Shown here piece by piece: positions 1 through 8,901 of a stretch of 64,000 nt of DNA. The number at the start of each line of letters is the position of its first letter. Positions within the stretch are counted from its first letter, which is position 1. The stretch is from Filimonas effusa (GTDB lineage: Bacteria; Bacteroidota; Bacteroidia; Chitinophagales; Chitinophagaceae): contig NZ_SDHZ01000001.1 of assembly GCF_004118675.1 (NCBI RefSeq), positions 1-64,000 of the forward strand. Reading direction: 5' to 3'. The position numbers were made by a program, and so were the translations under genes. Below the pieces are notes generated by a model. The model did not search any database. It was not told the origin of the DNA and saw only the letters and a list, made by a program, of their open reading frames with translations.

Positions 1-1
1 C

Positions 2-331
2 TACTTTACTGTCACGCTCCACCCGCTACATACCTGCTTCCTTATCATCCGTCGCCCGCCATCCCCCGCTCTTCGGTTTTATACCCCGCCCGTTAGCTTT
101 GCTGGTTCATATCTCTCTGCAATCAATGCTGCATACGCTACGCGCTTCTATCATCCATCACCTGCTTATATACTCCTTCCAGCCTTGAGCTTCGCCAATA
201 GCAATGAAAATGCTGCATTTGGCATTAGACTAAAGTTTTTCAGCGAAGCAGTGCTCTGCAATGAGAACAATCCTTTGTTCGAAGAAGTTGCACTTGCTTT
301 TACACAGTTTATGAAAAGTCTAAAGAAATAA
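2..331 (+). other. Open frame entering from the left edge; doubtful gene tail
   Basis: A frame is open from base 2 to a TAA at 329-331 with no start inside the window, so it could be the end of a gene lying outside. The last ~50 codons read like protein and end in NPLFEEVALAFTQFMKSLKK. The first ~150 bases are C/T-rich and nearly G-free, which removes stop codons by composition alone, so openness there is weak evidence. It may be a gene tail, a decayed remnant or chance. Nothing is recognised. Confidence 0.2.
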
Positions 332-455
332 CGATAGAGACTACACGGCTCAATAAATGTGACGAACGCTGACGCATCGAAGGTCTTTATCACAATAGTG
401 GGTATCTGTCATCCGCTTTGTTGGGAGAAAATGCCGGATGATGGACTATTTAAAG

Positions 456-490
456 ACAAAAAAGCCCCCCGCTGTCTTACGGGGAGCTTG
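456..490 (-). terminator. Rho-independent terminator
   Basis: Read on the minus strand, AGCtCCCCG and CGGGGgGCT arms enclose a short loop and are followed by a run of T. It lies about 100 bp downstream of the minus-strand CPBP protease gene, the only gene it could serve in this window. The ~100 bp between them holds no convincing gene. Confidence 0.65.
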
Positions 491-591
491 AACAACAATT
501 AAAACCTAAGATATATCGTATTAACTATATCAATCCCGGCTACTTTACAATTCTTTCTGCTACTCCATTTCTCTCAAGTGCATCTATAGTC

Positions 592-1446
592 CTATTTTGC
601 CTTCGTTAATCTTACCTTATACATATGCGATACCCAGAATGTTACAGCGAGTATTAGCACAAGTCCTACAGCAGACCCTTCAAATCCAAAGCTGCCACCG
701 GTAATAAAGCTTGGGCCCGATGCAGATTGCTGTATGATGCTGTTCACCGATATGCCGTTTACAGGATAACCTAATATCGGCCCCTGCAGGAATGTCCAGC
801 CAAAATGGAGGAAGATACCAAACCAGAGGTTCTGTGTATAGATATAATTGATGCCTAACATTAACCCTGCGGCAAACAATGTCACCAGGGGTAAAATACC
901 GATACCGGGATTCGTTAAATGCACGAGCGCAAACAAGAAAGCACTGAGCATCAGCGCCACCGCAGGAGGCATACTCTGCATCAGGTTGCGTAGAATATAA
1001 CCCCTGAAAATAACTTCTTCCAATACGGATACCAGGGCAAAAAATACCGCCGCATATAGTAATTGAAGCGGATCAGGAATGACAACAGTGAGCGTAAGGC
1101 TGCCGGTAAGAATAAGCAATAAGGTGCCGGTAGTAGTGATATGAATGGCAGAGAACATGCCACCCCATGCGTCGCCTTCAAATCCTTCCCATTTGAAACC
1201 AAGATAGGAGAGTGGCCGGCGGTCGATCCATTTACAGCAAACAATAACAGGCAACAACATAAAGCCATTGGTGATGAGGTAATATAAGATCACCTGGGGA
1301 AACTTCTGAGCCTCAGGACTGCCGGGATCCGACGGAAGAAAACGCTTGAAGACCGGGATATAAAGGAGTACTGCTATCGTAACAACAAAAAAGATAAATA
1401 TAAGCACGCGCAGCAACCCGCTTCCAATTAAGGGTTTCTTGTACAT
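592..1446 (-). CDS. CPBP family intramembrane glutamic endopeptidase
   Basis: A polytopic membrane protein of 284 aa related to CAAX prenyl protease 2 (Rce1) and bacterial CPBP proteases. The CPBP signature is visible: LEEVIFRGYILRN, with the catalytic EE pair at about residues 143-144 and Arg at 148. Two conserved His motifs follow, ALVHL and then FLHFGWTF. At least seven hydrophobic segments are apparent. Known members cleave C-terminal or membrane-proximal peptides, or act in bacteriocin self-protection or maturation; the substrate here cannot be read from the sequence. The gene stands alone on the minus strand, followed after ~100 bp by a terminator-like hairpin. The start is the only in-frame ATG before the first membrane segment. 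Confidence 0.88.
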   Translation of the reverse strand: MYKKPLIGSGLLRVLIFIFFVVTIAVLLYIPVFKRFLPSDPGSPEAQKFPQVILYYLITNGFMLLPVIVCCKWIDRRPLSYLGFKWEGFEGDAWGGMFSAIHITTTGTLLLILTGSLTLTVVIPDPLQLLYAAVFFALVSVLEEVIFRGYILRNLMQSMPPAVALMLSAFLFALVHLTNPGIGILPLVTLFAAGLMLGINYIYTQNLWFGIFLHFGWTFLQGPILGYPVNGISVNSIIQQSASGPSFITGGSFGFEGSAVGLVLILAVTFWVSHMYKVRLTKAK

Positions 1447-1651
1447 TGGTGGTTATTTCAAGCCCACAATATACAGACATGCATAAACCTGTAATCCCAC
1501 TTTAATTAGGGATATGACAGTAGACAAATCATCCCTAATATCTGCTTTTTCTTATGCCTGCCGGCTTTCGTGGAAAGCAGTCACAACCGTTCCCGGCCCC
1601 CGTTCTCGGGATAACGCTCCCTTGGCATCATTGCATTACCATCTCTGTTCT

Positions 1652-2602
1652 TTATTGGTATTTCTTAGCTTTCAATGCAGTTCTCACTGCTTCAGGGACA
1701 TTCGATAACAGGTTTAATTCAACCCCATGCAACTTTGCATCGGCCTCAATTTCTGCAACCGTTGTAAGGTAATTCCGCCAGGCTTTTCTTTCTGCATCAC
1801 TGGTACCGTAAAGGTTCTCGGCATTAGGCATATTAACTGCCAGTATGGTTGTATTGGCAGTGATACGCATAAGGTCATCGCCGTCGGCCTTGGGTAAGAT
1901 AACAGCAACCTTCCACACCTTCTTGGGTACGGTAACCCTGCCGTTGTCGATAGTTTTTGCCGTATCGGTTTTGCCGCGTCCCAGGCCTCCCTGACCATAA
2001 GAACCCATAATAATATATGCTTCATTTGAAGTACCTACAAAATTATCCCGCAGCTGATCTTCCAGTTCGCTCCATGGCCCCTGGTTCAGGTTAGGAGACT
2101 GAGGTATCATATTGGTCATATAAAAGGTAGAACTGTTGGCTACATAACTTGAAGTACGGTCACCTGAGGGGCAATTATGCCCCCTGTCGAAACCGTTCGT
2201 TGCATAGCTATAACTGTTGCCTGCCACCTGGTACCACCCGGAAGGCAAACCGGTAAAGGGCCGGAAGTCATCCTGTCTTCCAACAGTACCTTTGTCTTCA
2301 CTCTGGAAATGCCAGCTAACCCAGTTGGGAATGCCGCGGTTGCGGCTGTACGATTCAATATAATAAACCTGGTTGATCAGGTAGTTTTCGTTCATGGCGG
2401 ACTCGGGTTTTGCCATCGTGGGATTGCCCAAACGCATATTGTTATTGGCGCCGGAAGTAATGGTATCGGCCGGCCCGGGGACAGGGGTAGCCGGATCGGG
2501 ATTCGTGCCCGGATTGGTGTTTGTCGATTGCTTGGAGCATGACACTATCAGCAGCAAGGATACTGCTAATACGCTGGATACGGAAAGTTTGAACTTCATC
2601 AT
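1652..2602 (-). CDS. Secreted/lipoprotein DNA/RNA non-specific endonuclease (NUC1 family)
   Basis: A 316-aa nuclease of the Serratia-type ββα-metal family. It starts with a lipoprotein signal (hydrophobic stretch ending LLLIVSCSKQS, lipobox Cys near residue 22), then a Pro/Gly/Thr-rich linker, then the nuclease domain. The hallmark motif FDRGHNCPSGDRT is at about residues 140-152, with DRGH carrying the general-base His. An Asn-containing metal-binding segment (YMTNMIPQSPNLNQGPWS) follows. Such enzymes degrade extracellular DNA and RNA for nutrition or defence. The protein should sit on the cell surface or in the periplasm. Two Met codons lie at the start, and the first gives a normal signal peptide. 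It is divergently transcribed from pepT. Confidence 0.9.
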   Translation of the reverse strand: MMKFKLSVSSVLAVSLLLIVSCSKQSTNTNPGTNPDPATPVPGPADTITSGANNNMRLGNPTMAKPESAMNENYLINQVYYIESYSRNRGIPNWVSWHFQSEDKGTVGRQDDFRPFTGLPSGWYQVAGNSYSYATNGFDRGHNCPSGDRTSSYVANSSTFYMTNMIPQSPNLNQGPWSELEDQLRDNFVGTSNEAYIIMGSYGQGGLGRGKTDTAKTIDNGRVTVPKKVWKVAVILPKADGDDLMRITANTTILAVNMPNAENLYGTSDAERKAWRNYLTTVAEIEADAKLHGVELNLLSNVPEAVRTALKAKKYQ

Positions 2603-2697
2603 GTATATCTTAGTCGTTAGGATACTAACGCAAAAGAAAGAACTCTTTGTTATTTAATAATGAATTTAATCGAAATTCGCAGCCTAAACAGTGAATT

Positions 2698-3948
2698 ATG
2701 GTGCAGAATTATGCATTTACCGTTACCGAAAGATTCCTCCGTTACGTGCAAACCGATACGCAAAGCGATCCTGCCAGTAATGCCAGCCCTACCACCGAAA
2801 AGCAAAAGAACCTGAGCGAATTACTGGCGGGTGAACTGCTGCTGCTGGGTTTGAAAGACGCCCATATGGATGAATACGGTTATGTATATGCAACTATTCC
2901 ATCAAATTCCGATAAAAAAGTACCTGTTATCTGTTTCTGCAGTCATGTTGACACAGCGCCCGACTGCAGCGGCACCAATGTAAAACCACTCGTACACAAA
3001 GCCTACGATGGCAAAGACATCCTATTGCCCGACGATCCTACACAGGTTATTAAAATAGAAGACTACCCTTATCTCAAAGAACATATTGGTAGCGATATCA
3101 TCACAGCCAGCGGCTTTACCCTACTCGGCGCCGATGACAAAAGCGGTGTGGCCGAGATCATGGATATGGCTCATTTCCTGGTAAATCATCCCGAAGTAAA
3201 ACACGGAGAAATAAAGATACTATTCACGCCTGATGAAGAGGTAGGCCGTGGCACAGCCCATGTTGATCTTAAAAAGCTGGGTGCCGACTTCGCCTATACG
3301 CTAGATGGGGGAGAAGCGGGAACCTTCGAAGATGAAACTTTCAGTGCCGATGCCGTTACCATTACTGTTCATGGCGTTATTGCACACCCGGGTTATGCAA
3401 AAGATAAACTGGTTAATTCCCTGAAAATAGCCGGCGAAATTCTGGCTGCACTGCCCACACAGGAATGGAGTCCTGAAACCACTATAGAAAGGCAAGGTTT
3501 CGTGCATCCTGTTGCAGTAAATGGTATTGCAGAAAAAGCAACCATCGATTTCATTATCCGTGACTTTGTATCAGCGAAGCTGCCGGATCATGAAAACAAG
3601 CTCCGCCAACTGGCGCAGGAGGTATTGAACAAACATCCCAAAGCGCAAATGGACTTTGTGGTGAAAGAACAGTACCGCAACATGAAAGAAATAGTGTCGC
3701 AATACCCTGAGCTCACTGCCAATGCAGAGGAAGCTTATAAAAGGGCCGGTTTTACCGTGCGTAATGAGCCTATCCGCGGTGGTACCGATGGCAGCAGGTT
3801 GAGTTTTATGGGATTACCTTGCCCCAATATCTTCACGGGTATGCAGGCTATTCATAGCAAACATGAATGGATAGGTGTAAAAGACATGGAAAAGGCAGTA
3901 GAAGTGCTTGTGCATCTTGCCGCTGTTTGGGAAGAAAGAGCGAAATAG
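2698..3948 (+). CDS. pepT: Peptidase T (tripeptide aminopeptidase)
   Basis: A cytosolic M20B metallopeptidase of 416 aa that releases the N-terminal residue from tripeptides. Metal and catalytic residues are all present: CSHVDTAPD (His ligand and Asp), GADDKSG (bridging Asp), PDEEVGRGT (catalytic Glu and Glu ligand), TLDGGEAG (Asp ligand) and IHSKHEW (terminal His ligand). The length equals that of typical PepT (about 405-415 aa), so it is full length. It is divergent from the NUC1 nuclease and followed after 30 bp by the SPFH gene on the same strand, possibly cotranscribed. Confidence 0.95.
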   Translation: MVQNYAFTVTERFLRYVQTDTQSDPASNASPTTEKQKNLSELLAGELLLLGLKDAHMDEYGYVYATIPSNSDKKVPVICFCSHVDTAPDCSGTNVKPLVHKAYDGKDILLPDDPTQVIKIEDYPYLKEHIGSDIITASGFTLLGADDKSGVAEIMDMAHFLVNHPEVKHGEIKILFTPDEEVGRGTAHVDLKKLGADFAYTLDGGEAGTFEDETFSADAVTITVHGVIAHPGYAKDKLVNSLKIAGEILAALPTQEWSPETTIERQGFVHPVAVNGIAEKATIDFIIRDFVSAKLPDHENKLRQLAQEVLNKHPKAQMDFVVKEQYRNMKEIVSQYPELTANAEEAYKRAGFTVRNEPIRGGTDGSRLSFMGLPCPNIFTGMQAIHSKHEWIGVKDMEKAVEVLVHLAAVWEERAK

Positions 3949-3978
3949 CGTACATTTCCACCAACAAAATGAAAAAAC

Positions 3979-4914
3979 ATGAGTTTCTTTCTTTCCTATG
4001 GATGGTGGTTGCTGCTGATCTTATTTATTATTTTCAGCGGACTTGTCACCGTTAATCAGGCCACCATTGCCGTGGTCACCATGTTCGGTAAGTATCAGCG
4101 TATACTGCGCCCCGGTCTTAACTTTAAAATACCCCTTGTAGAGCAGATCTATCGAAGGGTAAGTGTGCAAAACCGCTCCGTAGAGCTCGAGTTCCAGGCG
4201 GTGACACTTGACCAGGCAAACGTTTATTTTAAAAGCATGTTGCTCTATGCCGTAATGAATGCGGAAGAGGAGACCATTAAAAAGGTAGCCTTCAAGTTCA
4301 TCAGCGACAGAGACCTCATGCAGGCCCTTATAAGAACCATTGAAGGTAATATCCGCTCCTATGTGGCTACAAAACGTCAGGCCGAGATCCTTGCCCTGCG
4401 TAAGGATATTGTTGATTCTGTAAAAATGGAAGTAGACCATGTGCTCGAAGATTGGGGCTATCATCTGCTCGACCTTCAGATCAATGACATTACCTTCGAC
4501 AAAGCTATTATGGATAGCATGAGTAAAGTGGTGGCAAGTAACAACCTGAAAGCTGCTGCTGAAAACGAAGGCCAGGCGCTGCTGATCACTAAAACAAAGT
4601 CGGCAGAGGCAGAAGGTAACGCTATTAAGATTGCAGCCGAAGCGGAACGCGAGGCGGCAAGATTGCGCGGTCAGGGGGTAGCGCTCTTCCGTGAAGAGGT
4701 GGCCCGCGGTATGAGCATGGCGGCAGAACAGATGAAACAGGCCAACCTCGATACCAACGTGATCCTGTTCAGTATGTGGACTGAAGCCATTAAGAACTTC
4801 GCTGAAGTTGGTAAAGGCAACATCATCTTCCTCGATGGCAGTCCCGACGGTATGGAGAAGAACATGAACCAGATCATGGCGATGATGAAGCTGACAAACG
4901 ACTACAAGTCGTAA
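3979..4914 (+). CDS. SPFH/band-7 (stomatin/prohibitin-like) membrane protein
   Basis: A 311-aa SPFH-domain protein. It has one N-terminal membrane segment (about residues 1-22), then the band-7 domain, with VNQATIAVVTMFGKYQRIL and the characteristic RPGLNFKIP. A helical region rich in Ala and Glu follows (about residues 190-245, AEAEGNAIKIAAEAEREAAR), which in relatives drives coiled-coil oligomerisation. These proteins assemble large membrane-associated rings or scaffolds. The bacterial partner gene nfeD is not adjacent, so the substrate or partner is unknown. An earlier ATG at 3969 is out of frame. The neighbour upstream is pepT. Confidence 0.88.
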   Translation: MSFFLSYGWWLLLILFIIFSGLVTVNQATIAVVTMFGKYQRILRPGLNFKIPLVEQIYRRVSVQNRSVELEFQAVTLDQANVYFKSMLLYAVMNAEEETIKKVAFKFISDRDLMQALIRTIEGNIRSYVATKRQAEILALRKDIVDSVKMEVDHVLEDWGYHLLDLQINDITFDKAIMDSMSKVVASNNLKAAAENEGQALLITKTKSAEAEGNAIKIAAEAEREAARLRGQGVALFREEVARGMSMAAEQMKQANLDTNVILFSMWTEAIKNFAEVGKGNIIFLDGSPDGMEKNMNQIMAMMKLTNDYKS

Positions 4915-5121
4915 GGAAAATCGGTTTTACAGGATGCGGGCGGGCGGTTCAAAGGTATAAACCAGGGCAACCAGCAGCTTTGCAAGTATGCCGGAAGCGT
5001 TTGAAACGACTGAAAATAAAGGATAAATGTTTCTTAAAATGCTGGTGTTCTGAAATTTATTAACATCAGAAACGTTCTTTTGTCTTTCAGATTATTTTAG
5101 CAGGTACTTAAAACCAGTTTA

Positions 5122-5787
5122 ATGGGAATATTATTGCAGGTGGCGCAGGCCGCAACAGCAGCGCCGGAAAAGATCTCTCTCATGAGCTTGCTCAGCAAAG
5201 GTGGCTGGATCATGTATCCGCTTTATCTCTTGCTTGTTGCCACCATCTTCGTTTTCTTTGAACGTTTGATCGCAATACGTAAAGCTTCCCGCATCGAGTC
5301 GAACTTTATGAGTATCATTCGTGATAACATCATGAGCGGTAATATTACCGGCGCCAGGAACCTGGCCCGTAATACTGACAATGCTGTTGCACGGATGATT
5401 GATAAAGGTCTCCAGCGTATCGGCAAACCTATTGACGCTATCGAAAAAAGTATGGAAAATGTTGGTAAGCTTGAGATGTATAAAATGGAACGCAACCTCT
5501 CCGTGCTTTCTCTTGTTGCAGGTATTGCTCCTATGTTTGGTTTCCTCGGTACAATTGTTGGTATGATCCAACTGTTCTACGATATCAACAGTACCGGTAA
5601 CTTTGAGCTTAGCGTTATTGCTGGTGGCATCTACGTTAAAATGATCACTTCCGGTACCGGCCTTATCATTGGTCTTATCGCTTACGTATTACATAATTTT
5701 CTGTCAACCCAGGTCGATAAAACAGCCAATAAAATGGAAGGCGCAAGTGCTGAATTTATTGACATTTTACAGGAACCAACACGATAA
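5122..5787 (+). CDS. MotA/TolQ/ExbB proton channel family protein
   Basis: A 221-aa inner-membrane proton-channel subunit. The first membrane segment is at about residues 30-48 (WIMYPLYLLLVATIFVFFE). Two more follow a cytoplasmic loop: LSLVAGIAPMFGFLGTIVGM and the late segment TSGTGLIIGLIAYVLHNFLS. The Gly/Thr pattern GFLGTIVGMI is diagnostic of ExbB/TolQ. With ExbD encoded 60 bp downstream it should form a proton-motive-force motor energising TonB or Tol-like processes in the outer membrane. No tonB gene is nearby, so which receptor it serves is unknown. Confidence 0.93.
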   Translation: MGILLQVAQAATAAPEKISLMSLLSKGGWIMYPLYLLLVATIFVFFERLIAIRKASRIESNFMSIIRDNIMSGNITGARNLARNTDNAVARMIDKGLQRIGKPIDAIEKSMENVGKLEMYKMERNLSVLSLVAGIAPMFGFLGTIVGMIQLFYDINSTGNFELSVIAGGIYVKMITSGTGLIIGLIAYVLHNFLSTQVDKTANKMEGASAEFIDILQEPTR

Positions 5788-5847
5788 TAAACAATACCCG
5801 GAACCATAGCCGGAAACAGTATTGAATTTCTATAAAGCAGTAACAGT

Positions 5848-6246
5848 ATGAATATCAGAAAAAGGTTAAAGTCGCACCCTGAAGTGCATACAGGTGCATT
5901 GAACGATATCCTGTTCATTCTGTTACTGTTTTTCCTCATCGTTTCAACGCTTGCCAATCCTAACGTGGTAAGGGTCAACAACCCCAAAGGCCAGAAAGAT
6001 ACCAAGGCTAAACAAACCATTGTTGTTTCCATCGACAAAGACCAGAATATTTACCTGGGGCAATCTCCTGTTGCGATAAACATGCTCGATTCTCTCCTCA
6101 AAATGGAAGTTGATAAAGCACGTCCTAATGTAGATACGCCTTCCGTTGTGATTAATGCCGACACTATCTCCCATTACGGAGAGGTTTTCCGCATTATGCA
6201 AGCCGCTAAAAAAGCAGGAGCCAGGGTAGTAGCAAACGTGAAATAG
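5848..6246 (+). CDS. ExbD/TolR family biopolymer transport protein
   Basis: A 132-aa protein with a short cytoplasmic N-terminus, a single membrane segment (ILFILLLFFLIVSTLA, about residues 21-36) and a periplasmic domain. In this family an Asp at the start of the membrane helix carries protons; here it is the Asp in LNDILFIL. It lies 60 bp after the exbB-like gene on the same strand and is the partner subunit of that channel. Length is typical. It converges with prmC, whose stop is 8 bp away. Confidence 0.92.
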   Translation: MNIRKRLKSHPEVHTGALNDILFILLLFFLIVSTLANPNVVRVNNPKGQKDTKAKQTIVVSIDKDQNIYLGQSPVAINMLDSLLKMEVDKARPNVDTPSVVINADTISHYGEVFRIMQAAKKAGARVVANVK

Positions 6247-6254
6247 TTTGTGAG

Positions 6255-7115
6255 CTACCGGGCAATAAATCTGGCCCGTATCATTCTGTCTTTTTCCTGC
6301 AGATCCTTTCTTAAAGTAATTTCGGAGAACTGCATTTCTTCCAGCAAAGCGATCATTTCTTTTCCCAGTGCTTCATTGATCTCGAAGTAGAGACTTCCGC
6401 CGTTAGTAAGATGCTTTCCTGCAAACGCAGTGATAGCGCGATAGAAAAGCAGCGGATCATTATCCGGAACAAATAGTGCGCGCGAGGGCTCATATGCCAA
6501 TACATTCTGAAACATATCGGCTTTTTCGAGCATTCTTATATAAGGCGGATTACTTACAATACAATCAAAAACAGGCAGGCTGCCTGAAGCTTTCTCATTC
6601 AATATATCTATCAGGTGAAATTGTATGCTGGTTTTATGAGTCGCTGCATTTTGTTTTGCCACTTCCAGTGCGTCTCTTGAAATATCAAGCGCATGCACCT
6701 CACTGTTGTTTAATAGCCTGTGAAGCAATAAAGGGATACAGCCGCTGCCAGTGCCGATATCCAATAGTTTGATCCCTGCTTTGCCCTTATAATCTTCAGC
6801 GATCCATTCCACAAGCTCTTCTGTTTCGGGACGGGGAATGAGTACACGTTCATCTACATACAGCTTTAACGGGCCAAACCACGCTTCCCCCAGCACATAT
6901 TGAACCGGCCGGTGCTGTAGTAAAGCCTCAAGATATTGGGTGTACGTATCCAGCTGCGGAGCGCTCAATGGGCGGTCGCCTTTTGTTAAGCGTTCTGTTT
7001 TACTATAGCCCGTAAGTGCCGTCATTACCCAATGTGCAATAGCAGTTGCTTCACGCGCCTCGTAAATGCCTGAAAGCCCGGTTAACATATGTTTATAAGC
7101 CTCCTGTATACTCAT
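6255..7115 (-). CDS. prmC: Peptide chain release factor N5-glutamine methyltransferase
   Basis: A 286-aa SAM-dependent methyltransferase that modifies the Gln of the GGQ motif in RF1/RF2 and so helps translation termination. An N-terminal helical release-factor-binding domain (about residues 1-85) is followed by a Rossmann domain with the SAM motif LLDIGTGSGCIPL and the substrate-Gln motif SNPPYI (N about residue 189). Length matches PrmC/HemK. It is divergently transcribed from ribD, with start codons ~45 bp apart. Confidence 0.95.
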   Translation of the reverse strand: MSIQEAYKHMLTGLSGIYEAREATAIAHWVMTALTGYSKTERLTKGDRPLSAPQLDTYTQYLEALLQHRPVQYVLGEAWFGPLKLYVDERVLIPRPETEELVEWIAEDYKGKAGIKLLDIGTGSGCIPLLLHRLLNNSEVHALDISRDALEVAKQNAATHKTSIQFHLIDILNEKASGSLPVFDCIVSNPPYIRMLEKADMFQNVLAYEPSRALFVPDNDPLLFYRAITAFAGKHLTNGGSLYFEINEALGKEMIALLEEMQFSEITLRKDLQEKDRMIRARFIAR

Positions 7116-7140
7116 GCTGCAATGTTACCACCATTTCAAG

Positions 7141-7148
7141 TATTTTTG
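7141..7148 (+). promoter_or_regulatory. Bacteroidota -7 box for ribD
   Basis: TATTTTTG fits the Bacteroidota -7 consensus TAnnTTTG exactly and lies 12 bp before the chosen ribD ATG at 7161, which implies a very short leader. No clear TTG -33 element was seen upstream. The site lies between the divergent prmC and ribD starts. Confidence 0.5.
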
Positions 7149-7160
7149 CGCCGTTATTCA

Positions 7161-8288
7161 ATGAGCACGCACGAATTATATATGCAGCGCTGTATTCAGC
7201 TGGCCCGCCTCGGCGCAGGCCAGGTGGCGCCCAATCCTATGGTAGGCGCCGTGCTGGTATATGAGGACAGAATCATTGGAGAAGGTTACCATGCAATATT
7301 CGGACAAGGACATGCCGAAGTGAATTGTATCAACAGCGTGGCAGCAGAAGACCGTTATCTGATCCCGCTCGCTACCATCTATGTATCACTCGAGCCTTGT
7401 GCCCATTACGGAAAAACGCCACCCTGTGCCGATCTTATCATTGCCAACCGTATCCGTACGGTGGTGATAGGAAGCCGTGACCCGTTCCTTGCAGTTAACG
7501 GTAAAGGCATTGAAAAACTGCAGGCCGCAGGCATCAGCGTTGTCACAGGTGTTCTTGAAAAGGAATGTCTCGACCTCAATAAACGTTTTTTTACTTTTCA
7601 TACACAACAACGTCCTTATTTCATTTTAAAATGGGCGCAAACGGCCAATGGCGCCATTGGATCGGGCAGCGACAACCGCCTGCTGATTTCAAATGACTTC
7701 ACGAACCGTATCGTCCACCGCTGGCGTAATGAAGAGTCTGCAATCCTGGTAGGAACCAATACTGCGCTGGCCGATGATCCGTTGCTTACAAACAGGTTAT
7801 GGTATGGCAAAAGCCCTGTCCGGCTGGTAATTGATACCAACCTGCGTTTGCCTAAAACCCTGAAATTATTGAGTGAAGGCCCTCCAACCATCATATTTAA
7901 TTACCTGGACCACTCCGATAACCTCGATGCTGTTACTATCCGGACAGCACAACAGGCTTTAGCAGCGGAAAGATCAACACCGCATATAGCAACAGGCAAT
8001 AATGTGTTTTATTATCGCCTGGAAAAAGACGAGCCCTTATTGCCCCAGATCAGCTACGCCTGTTTCAGGCTCCAGTTGCTGAGTGTACTGGTAGAAGGTG
8101 GCGCTTTCCTCCAGCAGCGCTGTTTAAACGAAGGTTACTGGGATGAAGCCCGTGTTATCACCAACGATCAGTTGATGGCTCCGGGCGGCTTAAAAGCCCC
8201 GGAATTACCAGCGGCCCTGCATGTTGGCACCACACGTTTTTTGAACGATAGAATAGATTTTTTCCTTAAACCCATAAACGAGAACTAA
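7161..8288 (+). CDS. ribD: Bifunctional riboflavin deaminase/reductase RibD
   Basis: Catalyses two steps of riboflavin synthesis: deamination of the pyrimidine intermediate, then NADPH-dependent reduction of its ribosyl side chain. The 375-aa protein has an N-terminal cytidine-deaminase-like zinc domain (APNPMVGAV, GHAEVNC, EPCAHYGKTPPC, about residues 24-85) and a C-terminal reductase domain of the DHFR-like fold. ATG 7161 was chosen over the in-frame ATG at 7089 because family homology begins with HELYMQRCIQLAR and the promoter box lies between the two. The next gene is 5 bp downstream. Confidence 0.94.
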   Translation: MSTHELYMQRCIQLARLGAGQVAPNPMVGAVLVYEDRIIGEGYHAIFGQGHAEVNCINSVAAEDRYLIPLATIYVSLEPCAHYGKTPPCADLIIANRIRTVVIGSRDPFLAVNGKGIEKLQAAGISVVTGVLEKECLDLNKRFFTFHTQQRPYFILKWAQTANGAIGSGSDNRLLISNDFTNRIVHRWRNEESAILVGTNTALADDPLLTNRLWYGKSPVRLVIDTNLRLPKTLKLLSEGPPTIIFNYLDHSDNLDAVTIRTAQQALAAERSTPHIATGNNVFYYRLEKDEPLLPQISYACFRLQLLSVLVEGGAFLQQRCLNEGYWDEARVITNDQLMAPGGLKAPELPAALHVGTTRFLNDRIDFFLKPINEN

Positions 8289-8293
8289 TACCT

Positions 8294-8899
8294 ATGGCGG
8301 AAGCGGCCTTTTTTCAGACGATAGCACAAATGACCACAGCCGAGTACAAGGACAAAGGAAGTCGCTTCCTCGCCTTTGCTTTCCCTATAGCAACAGTCGA
8401 CGATTTTAAGGAAAAATTGCAATGGCTGAAAAAGGAACATCCCAAAGCCGTTCACCACTGTTTCGCCTATCGTATTGGTCTCGATGGTAATAATTTCCGC
8501 GTAAGCGACGATGGTGAACCCAGCGGCTCCGCCGGCAAACCAATGCTTGGCCAGATCGATAGTAAAAAACTGACCAATGTAGCCGTAATTGTCGTGCGTT
8601 ACTTTGGTGGTACCCTCCTGGGCGTTCCCGGCCTTATCCAGGCTTACAAGACTGTAACGGTAATGGCGCTACAACTCACGCCGGTGATTCAAAAGCCTAT
8701 AGAAGTGCTTTACGAACTTCAGTTCGATTATACCCGCATGAATGAAGTGATGACGCTGGTAAAACAACTTGACTGCAGCATTGCCGGTCAGCAGGAACAG
8801 CTCTTCGTACTGCTCACCATCGGCATCCCCAAAGCAAGGTTGGAAGAAGCGCTCTACCGCCTTAAAGACATGCACTATGTAGCCCTCCGTAAAGTATAA
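8294..8899 (+). CDS. YigZ/IMPACT family protein
   Basis: A 201-aa protein of the YigZ/UPF0029 family, related to the eukaryotic IMPACT protein. The N-terminal domain contains the conserved blocks HCFAYRIG, DDGEPSGSAGKPML and VIVVRYFGGTLLG; a small C-terminal ferredoxin-like domain (DUF1949 type) follows. Biochemical function is not established for bacterial members, though a link to translation control is often suggested. It starts 5 bp after ribD and is probably cotranscribed with it. Its stop is 2 bp from the stop of the convergent dehydrogenase gene. Confidence 0.92.
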   Translation: MAEAAFFQTIAQMTTAEYKDKGSRFLAFAFPIATVDDFKEKLQWLKKEHPKAVHHCFAYRIGLDGNNFRVSDDGEPSGSAGKPMLGQIDSKKLTNVAVIVVRYFGGTLLGVPGLIQAYKTVTVMALQLTPVIQKPIEVLYELQFDYTRMNEVMTLVKQLDCSIAGQQEQLFVLLTIGIPKARLEEALYRLKDMHYVALRKV

Positions 8900-8901
8900 T
8901 T